Assembly (NCBI RefSeq): GCF_016461705.1
Contig: NZ_JAEMHW010000007.1
Span: 1-53,103, forward strand
Source: Streptococcus vicugnae
GTDB taxonomy: Bacteria > Bacillota > Bacilli > Lactobacillales > Streptococcaceae
Length of the DNA stretch: 53,103 bases
Direction of reading: 5' to 3'
The notes beneath the pieces were generated by a model. It had not been told where the DNA came from. It made no database searches and saw only the letters and a program-made list of their open reading frames with translations. The translations under genes were made by a program, and so were the position numbers. Shown piece after piece: positions 46,099 to 53,103 of the stretch. Every line of letters begins with the position of its first letter. Position 1 is the first letter of the stretch.

Positions 46099-46507
46099 AA
46101 ATAATCCCCTACTTGAATGATGTAATATTTCTGAAAAGACAAAAAATTATACCTAATCAATTTAGCATTGTAACATAAATCTAAAAATTAAGCTACATCA
46201 ATCCTACGATTATGATAACGTTTTACTTAACAAAGTTATCATTGTTAGCTTTTCTAACAGTGATAGAGGACAAAATATTAAGAAAATTAGAACTAGGATA
46301 CAAAAGTTAAAAAAAAGTATCACTTACACAAAATCCCTTTTCAAAATCGCAAAAAAATATTATAATATTCTCCAAAACACCTAGATATATAAAACGACAA
46401 AATGAAAAAATGTTTATTTTATCTTTATTTTTTCAGAATGAGAATAAATATACATTAAGATTTATGTGAGCTTTATGTGAAGAGGAATACTAAGAGGAGG
46501 TCCTAAA
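46099..46507. promoter_or_regulatory. pilus operon control region
   Basis: 409 bp, AT-rich. TGATAAC/GTTATCA around 46216-46244 and TGTTAG/CTAACA around 46252-46269 are inverted repeats that could bind the divergent TetR protein. A promoter TTTTCA (46338-46343), 17 bp, TATAAT (46361-46366) leaves a leader of about 135 nt. The leader holds an 18-codon ORF from ATG 46402. I see no GCAGA repeat tract of the kind reported to phase-vary S. gallolyticus pilus genes. Confidence 0.55.
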
Positions 46508-46786
46508 GTGCTTGATGCTAAACAATTAAGAAAATTACGTCGTTCAGATTTATTTGAGCTGCTTGTAGAACAAGCTAAAGAAATTGAAGAACTTCAAGAT
46601 CAAGTAAAAAAACTTGAAGGTAAGCTTGAGCGTCGTGAGCTGCAAGTTTCAGATGCTGGCTCAATTGCTGAAGCTGCCCTTGCTATCAGTAAAGTTTTTG
46701 AAGAAGCACAGGCAGCAGCGGATACGTATCTTTATAACGTTAAGCGTATGGCAGATGCCAAAAAGAATGTAGATGATGAAGCGTAA
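46508..46786 (+). CDS. small coiled-coil protein heading the pilus operon
   Basis: A 92-residue soluble protein starting at GTG 46508 with AGGAGG 8 nt upstream. Residues about 12-50 are a strong coiled coil (FELLVEQAKEIEELQDQVKK, LEGKLERRELQV). The rest is Ala-rich helix (AEAALAISKVFEEAQAAADTY). It has no signal peptide or membrane anchor, so it acts in the cytoplasm. It sits 18 bp before the signal peptidase gene and is clearly in the pilus operon. A scaffold, regulator or assembly helper is possible. No family is recognised with certainty. Confidence 0.78.
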   Translation: MLDAKQLRKLRRSDLFELLVEQAKEIEELQDQVKKLEGKLERRELQVSDAGSIAEAALAISKVFEEAQAAADTYLYNVKRMADAKKNVDDEA

Positions 46787-46804
46787 GAGGCTGAAATTTT
46801 TAAC

Positions 46805-47419
46805 ATGAAACCATTAGTTGAAAAAAAATCACAGAAAATTAATTCATCCGATTTACCAAAAGCCGAGGAGCTTTCAAAAGAACTAGGAAAAATTAAATAT
46901 CGTGAACGCTATATTCGAACTCTACGCAGCACAGTTTTTACCTTAGTGACAGTAGCAGCTTTGGCTGTACTTGTTGCGACAATTTGGTTACCTGTTTTAC
47001 AAATCTACGGAAATTCAATGACTCCGACTTTGAAGGCTGGAGATATGGTAGTTTCTGTTAGCAAGAAACATTTGAAACAGGGTGATGTTGTGGCATTTTA
47101 TTATAATAACAAAGTTTTGGTAAAGCGTGTTATTGCAACATCAGGCCAATGGGTCAACATTGACAAAAAAGGTAATGTCTATGTTGACGGAAAGAAAATC
47201 AAAGAGCCTTATTTACAAAAAGGTGAAAAAGATTACGGAGAAACCAATATCGACTTACCTTATCAAGTACCAGATGGCAAGTACTTCGTGATGGGAGATC
47301 ACCGAAAAGTTTCTATCGACTCACGTAATAAAGCTGTTGGTGTGGTAGACGAAGAACAGTTAGTTGGGAAACTAAGTTTTAGGATTTGGCCCCTTCCTCG
47401 TATGGGGACAATCGATTAA
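46805..47419 (+). CDS. type I signal peptidase of the pilus locus
   Basis: Membrane-bound signal peptidase, 204 aa. A cytoplasmic N-terminus (about 1-40) and one membrane helix (about 42-65) precede box B with catalytic Ser (YGNSMTPTL), box D with catalytic Lys (VLVKRVIAT), and box E (VMGDHRKVSIDSR). Both Ser and Lys are present, unlike some pilus-locus homologues (SipA type) that lack them, so it should be catalytically active. Location between a coiled-coil gene and the adhesin suggests dedicated processing or assembly of these pilins. Confidence 0.92.
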   Translation: MKPLVEKKSQKINSSDLPKAEELSKELGKIKYRERYIRTLRSTVFTLVTVAALAVLVATIWLPVLQIYGNSMTPTLKAGDMVVSVSKKHLKQGDVVAFYYNNKVLVKRVIATSGQWVNIDKKGNVYVDGKKIKEPYLQKGEKDYGETNIDLPYQVPDGKYFVMGDHRKVSIDSRNKAVGVVDEEQLVGKLSFRIWPLPRMGTID

Positions 47420-47453
47420 AGAGCTAACAAATTATGTTTAGAAAGGAGTTCCA

Positions 47454-50400
47454 ATGTTAAAGCTATGGGTAAGGTTAGCAATTTTAGTAAAAAAGCGGGT
47501 CCACGATAGTATCATTGCAAAGATTGCTTTGGCACTATCACTGGTAGTTGTTTTCTGTACCACCTATTTACTGATATTACCAGCCCTAACAATTAGTACA
47601 GATAGCAGTTCTTCTGTTATTCAGTCAGTAAGTAGTTCGGAAGAAACAACTACTGAAGCTTTGCAAGAAGAAAGCAGTCAAGCAGAAAGTTCAAAGGTAA
47701 CAGATAGTAGCACAACGACATCAGAAACAGCGACAGAAACGTCAGATTCTGTCGCTGCAGGAAGTTTAAGTGCTGAAACATCAGATGTTACGGTGACGGT
47801 AACGTATGAGGATGATACGTTTTCAGAACCTGTTACGTTAAAAGTCAGCTCAGTATCAGATACGAGCACTATTAATGACAAGCTGACATCTGTTTTGAGT
47901 GAAACAAAGCAAACTTTGGCACAAGCTTACACATATGATATTTCGTTTGTCACAGCAAGTGGTGAAGAAGTTGAACCAAGTAAGGATGTCAATGTCTCAA
48001 TCGCCTTTAAGAATGCCGTTTCAAGTTCTGAACTTGGAGGTAACTGGAAACTTTATCACTTTGTGGACAATGATGTCAATAAGGTGGAGGACCTCACAGG
48101 ACAGACTGATACAACGATTAACCAAGACAGTTCAGAAAATGTCACAAGCGTTGATTTTAAGTCAGATAGTTTTTCAAACTATACTGTCGCAGATGTCACA
48201 TATGCTGACTTTTCAGATTACTTAAGTGGTGATTATACAGTGACACCTTCTTCTCTAGATTTGGCAACTGGGATTGTATCAACAAATTTGAGCTTAAGCT
48301 TTTCGGGTATTAATGGGGATACTTTGGCATCTAATACCAATTACTATCTTGAAATGCCTGAAGGTGTGACTGTTCAAACAGGGGCGACCTATAATGCTCT
48401 GGATAGAAATGGTAATACAGCTGCTACTTTTGAGTTTGTACAAGATGCAGACGGCAAGTATTATATGCTTATTCACTTTTCAGATAGTTATGTAGCACGG
48501 CTTGCCTCGGATTCAACTGTTGAAGGTAGTTTCCAATATGATATGGAAATGAGTGAAAGTAATAAACAAGATAATGGAGACTACGTTGCTGACTTTTCAG
48601 ACAAAGTAACTGTTACCATAAGTGAGGAGAATATCTCTAAAAATTATGATATTACAACAGAGAAGTCAGGTTTCGTTTCATATGATGGTGACATACCTTA
48701 TATTACTTATACAGTAACTGTGAATTCTTTAAATGGAACACCTGGAAATATTACTGTAACAGATGCTTTGACAGCCTCTGGCGTTTCTATTGATTCTGTT
48801 GATAGTGTTTCTGTTACAGAATCGACTTATACAGGTAGTACAAGTAATGTTACTAGTACGGAGACGGTGTCTGCAAGTCCTACTTTCGATACGGCTAGTG
48901 GTACTTGGTCAATGACTTTGCCACAATTGGCATCTGGAGGTCTAGACTCGAGTGGCAATAGAATTGGACATTTTTATACAATTACTTATCGTTATAAGGT
49001 GACAGGCTTAACTGTTAGTGATGGTACTGTGGCAGTAAATAATACTGTTAGCTCAACTTCTACTGATGGTGAAGATACTGTTACAGACGATGGAAGCTCG
49101 TGGAATAGTTTGTCAATTGTCTCTTCTATCAGTAAAACAGGTTCTTATGATAGCCAGACAGGTCTAATTACATGGACTATAACAGTTAATAATAGTAAAA
49201 ATGATTTATCAGGTTCCTTATTAACTGATGATATGTTTGGAGATATTACGGGTAATGTTTCAGTATCACCTAATTCAGGTTATAGTTTTCAATATTCTAA
49301 TGGTAAAATTACAGGAATTAAATTTGATGCTGTAACCTCAGATGGCAAGAATACAAATACTTATACTATTACCTACACTACAGAAGCACCAGAGAGTAGC
49401 TTTTCAAGTCAGACAGTAAACAATAAAGCAATTATTGATAAAGACGGCGATAATAGTACAACTAATGATCAGTCAAGTTCAACAGGAACCGTTACGATAC
49501 CAGGAACTGGTGGAGTGTCGAAGTCTTATGTGAATTCGGAAGATACAAGTGATGACAATGTGAAGATAGCGACTTGGTCAACGACAATTTCAAAACCAAC
49601 GAATGGTATACTTCAAAGTGGAACAACTATTTATGATAGTTTGACAGCTTCGTATAGCGAAAATAACAGTAAGCACTGGTATACAGCTTCTCAGCTAGCT
49701 GATGTTTACAATACGATGGTTGGTATTTTTGGTGCCGATGGTTTTACTATGACCGTTTCTAAAAATAATGGCAATCAAATTAGTTATAGTAGCATTGATT
49801 CATCTGATACTTATACTCGTTATACTGTCACTCTAAAGAAAGACTACCAAATGAGTGCTGATATCAGTTATACCTATAAATCAACTTTAGATATTTCAAC
49901 TGTTTCAAGTCAGACACAGTTTAGAAATACCGTGAATATTGATGGCGTTACTAGTGATGCAAGTTATCCTGCTAAAAAAGTAACAAAAACAGATGGTAAT
50001 GGTAATGAAGGAAGTTCAGTAATTACTAGTCCTGATGGATCCTTAACATGGATTATTAAGGTAATATTAGATGATAATGCCACAAGTATGACTGTAATAG
50101 ACACATTACCAGATGATGTAAGTCTGGCCTCTCTAACTTACGGTACACAGTATGGTCCAGTAACCGCAACAATTAACGGGGATACGATTACTGCAGGTGC
50201 AAATACTTATAATACTAAAGATTTGAGCTTGACAGGTAATATTTCGGATAATGTTATTACTTTAGATTTTACAGCACCTGAGGGTGGAACTTTAAAATCA
50301 GCCATTAATAATGAATCAACGTTTTATGTTACTGTTAAAGCTCAGTATGATATGACTAAGGTTGAATCAGGGGCGACAGCAACAGTACTGTTAACGAATA

Positions 50401-51920
50401 GTGTATCTGTAACGAGTGATGGTAAGGATATTGGTTCCGATAATCAAACTCAAGAAGTTACTGTCGGAACAACAACTACCTCAGGTGAAGATGATAGTGT
50501 TGTCACTAAGACACAGACTGGGTCTACAGCAAATATGATTTATGATAGTTCCGGTAATGGTACAGTTAATACTAATCAAGTCGGATATACTCATGTGTTA
50601 AATTACTCAATTGATATTAACCCTGATGCAGAAGATTTAGCTAGTGGTTCAAATACGTTAACCTTAACTGATACGCTCCAGTACTATAAAGATCAGGTAA
50701 CCTACACTTTGATTCAGGGTTCTGTAGCTTTGTATGATGATGAAGGAAACGCCGTTCCTTCTAGTGATTGGTCATGGACTTACGAAGATGTTGCAGTCAA
50801 TGAAGCCTATCCAAATCAGTATCGTCGGGGAATTATAACTGTTACCCTACCAGATTCCAATCACTATGTACTAAAATATAATTATCAAATTAGTGATGCG
50901 ACTGAGGGCTCTTGGTATACTGTTACTAATACTTCAACACTTGAGGGGGTCAATAATGGCTCAGATTCGACAAGTACTAATTATCAATATATGCATCAGT
51001 CAGGTGGAGGTAGTATTTATGCAACAGGGACTTATACTTTAAATAAGGTTGATGCATCTAACTATGGTGTTACATTACCTGGTGCAACCTTTACGGTTTA
51101 TAAGTATGATGGCGATGATGACGATTCAAATGATGAAGAAATAACAAGCTATACTACTGATAGTAGTGGGGTTGCACGTATTACTAATTCAAGTAGTAAT
51201 CCTACATATGATTATGATACGCTCTATTATGCTGTTGAAACGAGCGCCCCTGCTGGTTATGAATTGCCAGAAAGTCCTACTAAGTATTACTTCGCTTATA
51301 CTAAGGAATTGACTCTGGCTCTTATTGCACCATTAGCTTTGCAAAATCAAGTGACCGATTTGAGTAACACTACTGGTGTTGCTTACGTTGAAAACGAAAA
51401 GATTAAGACGATTGACTTAACCGTCAATAAGAAATGGTTCACGGCTGATGGTGATGAGACAAGTCGTTCTGATGGTTCTATCACTTATGATGTGATTCAG
51501 GTTGCAACGGCAGAGGACGGAACGTCTACCGAATCAACTTATAAGTCTGGGGAAACATTAAGTCATGATGATGACTGGACGAAAACTTATACAGAACTAC
51601 CTGTTTCGGGTACGGATTCGTCTGGAAATGCGGTCACTTATACTTACTATGTAAAAGAGAATGCTGTTTCTGGTTATGATACTAGCTACACTAATAGTAA
51701 TAATGATGTTCCTACTGAGGCAGCAGCTGATATGGCGATTGCTTCGGATTCTGCAACGATTACCATTAGGAATACAGCTCAGAAGCAATATGATTTGCCT
51801 GAGACTGGTGGTAATGGTACGCAATGGCATTACTTAGCTGGTGCGGCATTATCATTACTTGCTATTGGCTTATTAATCTTTAAAGTCTATAAACGTTATC
51901 AGATAGGAGGTCACCTATGA
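47454..51920 (+). CDS. large LPXTG pilus adhesin (ancillary / tip pilin)
   Basis: Cell-wall-anchored surface protein, 1488 aa. Signal peptide with a long charged start (about 1-50, IAKIALALSLVVVFCTTYLL), then a Ser/Thr-rich low-complexity stretch (about 52-105). A series of beta-rich, Thr-rich repeat-like domains follows (about 110-1180). Near the C-terminus are Cna-B-type domains (GTYTLNKVDASNYGVTLPGA, about 1187-1290, and VNKKWFTADGDETSRSDG, about 1320-1440) of the kind that form isopeptide bonds. The sorting signal is LPETG at 1448-1452, a hydrophobic helix and a basic tail. It is likely the tip adhesin, linked by sortase to the major pilin downstream. Confidence 0.9.
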   Translation: MLKLWVRLAILVKKRVHDSIIAKIALALSLVVVFCTTYLLILPALTISTDSSSSVIQSVSSSEETTTEALQEESSQAESSKVTDSSTTTSETATETSDSVAAGSLSAETSDVTVTVTYEDDTFSEPVTLKVSSVSDTSTINDKLTSVLSETKQTLAQAYTYDISFVTASGEEVEPSKDVNVSIAFKNAVSSSELGGNWKLYHFVDNDVNKVEDLTGQTDTTINQDSSENVTSVDFKSDSFSNYTVADVTYADFSDYLSGDYTVTPSSLDLATGIVSTNLSLSFSGINGDTLASNTNYYLEMPEGVTVQTGATYNALDRNGNTAATFEFVQDADGKYYMLIHFSDSYVARLASDSTVEGSFQYDMEMSESNKQDNGDYVADFSDKVTVTISEENISKNYDITTEKSGFVSYDGDIPYITYTVTVNSLNGTPGNITVTDALTASGVSIDSVDSVSVTESTYTGSTSNVTSTETVSASPTFDTASGTWSMTLPQLASGGLDSSGNRIGHFYTITYRYKVTGLTVSDGTVAVNNTVSSTSTDGEDTVTDDGSSWNSLSIVSSISKTGSYDSQTGLITWTITVNNSKNDLSGSLLTDDMFGDITGNVSVSPNSGYSFQYSNGKITGIKFDAVTSDGKNTNTYTITYTTEAPESSFSSQTVNNKAIIDKDGDNSTTNDQSSSTGTVTIPGTGGVSKSYVNSEDTSDDNVKIATWSTTISKPTNGILQSGTTIYDSLTASYSENNSKHWYTASQLADVYNTMVGIFGADGFTMTVSKNNGNQISYSSIDSSDTYTRYTVTLKKDYQMSADISYTYKSTLDISTVSSQTQFRNTVNIDGVTSDASYPAKKVTKTDGNGNEGSSVITSPDGSLTWIIKVILDDNATSMTVIDTLPDDVSLASLTYGTQYGPVTATINGDTITAGANTYNTKDLSLTGNISDNVITLDFTAPEGGTLKSAINNESTFYVTVKAQYDMTKVESGATATVLLTNSVSVTSDGKDIGSDNQTQEVTVGTTTTSGEDDSVVTKTQTGSTANMIYDSSGNGTVNTNQVGYTHVLNYSIDINPDAEDLASGSNTLTLTDTLQYYKDQVTYTLIQGSVALYDDEGNAVPSSDWSWTYEDVAVNEAYPNQYRRGIITVTLPDSNHYVLKYNYQISDATEGSWYTVTNTSTLEGVNNGSDSTSTNYQYMHQSGGGSIYATGTYTLNKVDASNYGVTLPGATFTVYKYDGDDDDSNDEEITSYTTDSSGVARITNSSSNPTYDYDTLYYAVETSAPAGYELPESPTKYYFAYTKELTLALIAPLALQNQVTDLSNTTGVAYVENEKIKTIDLTVNKKWFTADGDETSRSDGSITYDVIQVATAEDGTSTESTYKSGETLSHDDDWTKTYTELPVSGTDSSGNAVTYTYYVKENAVSGYDTSYTNSNNDVPTEAAADMAIASDSATITIRNTAQKQYDLPETGGNGTQWHYLAGAALSLLAIGLLIFKVYKRYQIGGHL

Positions 51921-51958
51921 TGATTAGTTTATATATTGGTAAAGGCGGTGTTGCCTAG
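51917..51958 (+). CDS. 13-codon ORF coupled to the adhesin stop
   Basis: MMISLYIGKGGVA, starting in ATGA overlap with the adhesin stop and preceded by AGGAGG (51905-51910). It is too short to classify. It may be a coupled leader peptide before the major pilin gene or the surviving start of a decayed gene. No terminator lies between it and the pilin. Confidence 0.3.
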   Translation: MMISLYIGKGGVA

Positions 51959-52032
51959 TTGATAGATGCCAAGCCTTAGATTATATTTTTACTCTACTCA
52001 CACTAAATTAAAAAGAAAGAAAAGGAATTATT

Positions 52033-53103
52033 ATGAAAAAGCTTAAATTAATTTTTGCTACATTGTTAGCAGCTTTTCTTGCCTTTACTGGTGGGAAAGC
52101 ACTAGCGTACGATATCACTGTTGACGGTGGTAATGGTACTTATGAATCTTACCAAATCTTTACTGGTACTTTATCAGAAGATGGTAAAACTCTTTCAAAT
52201 ATTGAATGGGGTAATGGTATTACTGAAGCTGGTCAAACAGCTCTTCAAACAAAATATGGTGTAAGCTCTGCAGCTGAACTTGCAGAAGTATTGGGAGCAG
52301 AAGATTTTACTGCTAGCCAAGCAGAAGAGTTTGCTAAAGCGGCAGGTCAATACCTCCGAAATGCTGGTGGTTTAACAGGTCTCGCAGCTGGTTACTACCT
52401 TGTCCAAAACGCTAGTGTTGGTGACAACGAAGCTTATACAAACTACATTTTACAAGTTGTTAATAACGTTACTGTAGAACCTAAAACAAGTGTTCCTTCT
52501 GTTGAGAAAAAAGTAAAAGATACTAACGATACAGATGGTACAACTACTGATTGGCAAGATTCTGCTGACTACGATATTAACGATTCAGTCCCTTTCCAAT
52601 TGACTGCTACATTGCCAGATAACATTGATTCTTATGATCACTACTATGTTGAGTTTTCAGATACTTTGTCTAAAGGCTTGACATTTAATGAAGTTACAAG
52701 TGTAAAAGTTGGTGATACAACTCTTACTTCTGATCAATACACAGTAACAACAACTACGAATTCAGAGGGAGAAACAGCACTTTCTATTGTGATTACTGAT
52801 GTGAAAGGTGTTGGTGCTACTGTTACTTCATCAACAAAAGTAGTTGTTGAATACAATGCTACTCTTAATTCTGATGCTGTTATTGGTTCAGAAGGCAACC
52901 CAAATACTGTAAAACTTATCTATTCAAACAACCCAAATAATACTGGTGATGGTACATCTAAACCAGACGATACTACTGAAACTCCAGAAGATACTGTTAT
53001 CGTCTTTACTTACAAAGTTGTTGTAAATAAAGTTGACCAAAATGGTGCTGCTTTGCCAGGTGCTGGATTCACTCTTTACAAAAAAGATTCAGACGGTAAC
53101 TGG
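52033..53103 (+). CDS. major (backbone) pilin, 5' part
   Basis: Backbone subunit polymerised by a class C sortase. It is cut by the window end after 357 codons. Signal peptide MKKLKLIFATLLAAFLAFTG with cleavage near KALA-YD. An N-terminal domain (about 28-150, NGTYESYQIFTGTLSEDGKT, AAGYYLVQN) is followed by a fimbrial isopeptide D2-like domain (about 160-310, VEKKVKD, FQLTATLPDNIDSYDHYYVEFSDTL split). The start of a Cna-B-type domain follows (VVVNKVDQNGAALPGAGFTLYKK). VEPKTSVPSVEKKVKD is where a pilin-motif lysine is expected. The sorting signal lies outside the window. AAAGGAA precedes ATG 52033. Confidence 0.9.
   Translation, partial: MKKLKLIFATLLAAFLAFTGGKALAYDITVDGGNGTYESYQIFTGTLSEDGKTLSNIEWGNGITEAGQTALQTKYGVSSAAELAEVLGAEDFTASQAEEFAKAAGQYLRNAGGLTGLAAGYYLVQNASVGDNEAYTNYILQVVNNVTVEPKTSVPSVEKKVKDTNDTDGTTTDWQDSADYDINDSVPFQLTATLPDNIDSYDHYYVEFSDTLSKGLTFNEVTSVKVGDTTLTSDQYTVTTTTNSEGETALSIVITDVKGVGATVTSSTKVVVEYNATLNSDAVIGSEGNPNTVKLIYSNNPNNTGDGTSKPDDTTETPEDTVIVFTYKVVVNKVDQNGAALPGAGFTLYKKDSDGNW

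Noticed and set aside
47700..51900. CRISPR array or tandem repeat tract within the adhesin gene
   Set aside because: Thr/Ser-rich codons look repetitive, but there are no regularly spaced identical repeats. It is one intact coding frame.

Overview
The window reads as chromosomal DNA of a low-GC streptococcus, most likely of the Streptococcus bovis/equinus complex. This is inferred from the gene order argS/argR-mutS-mutL-ruvA-tag-cinA-recA-spx-ireB-yqgF-nrdD-nrdG, the trehalose operon, SigX (CIN) boxes, CcpA cre sites and two sortase-pilus loci. I could not run a search, so the species is an inference.

Layout. Positions 1-548 hold the 3' end of a class C (pilus) sortase. Positions 838-5387 are the trehalose regulon: divergent treR and treP-treC. 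A mobile element of about 11.55 kb fills 5791-17361. It is inserted in the 3' end of rpmG and flanked by a perfect 20-bp direct repeat. Its left part is a mobility and replication module: tyrosine integrase, small HTH protein, Rep_trans-type initiator, two small accessory proteins, an origin-like intergenic region and an XRE regulator with an operator array. Its AT-rich right part is cargo: a GT-C-like membrane protein, an IS remnant, and a bacteriocin cassette. The cassette consists of a MacB-like permease, a degenerate ABC ATPase, a C39-peptidase ABC exporter and a double-glycine peptide with a CxxC motif.

From 17341 to 44812 the window is ordinary housekeeping: rpmG/rpmF, hisS, aspS, two YitT-type membrane proteins, a CE1-like esterase, argS, argR, a YlbF-family gene, mutS, mutL, ruvA, tag, an MFS transporter, cinA, recA, spx, ireB, yqgF, a DUF1292 gene, a small ORF with a CIN box, a membrane protein, and nrdD-orf-GNAT-nrdG. 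A 674-bp gene-free stretch after nrdG carries a dense DnaA-box cluster and a field of TGTCAA repeats. From 45487 a TetR-type regulator faces a second pilus operon: coiled-coil protein, signal peptidase, large LPXTG adhesin and major pilin (cut by the window end).

Most interesting points: (1) the bacteriocin cassette on the rpmG element, with a Cys2/His-rich peptide and an ABC ATPase that has lost its Walker A motif; (2) helically phased TTGACA/TGTCAA arrays (steps of 10, 11, 11 bp) inside aspS, mutS, mutL and the MFS gene, with related hexamers after nrdG; (3) the DnaA-box cluster away from dnaA; (4) a 42-residue ORF with its own CIN box; (5) a parS-like palindrome at the tag start; (6) a treP Shine-Dalgarno site that looks brought into register by a small hairpin.
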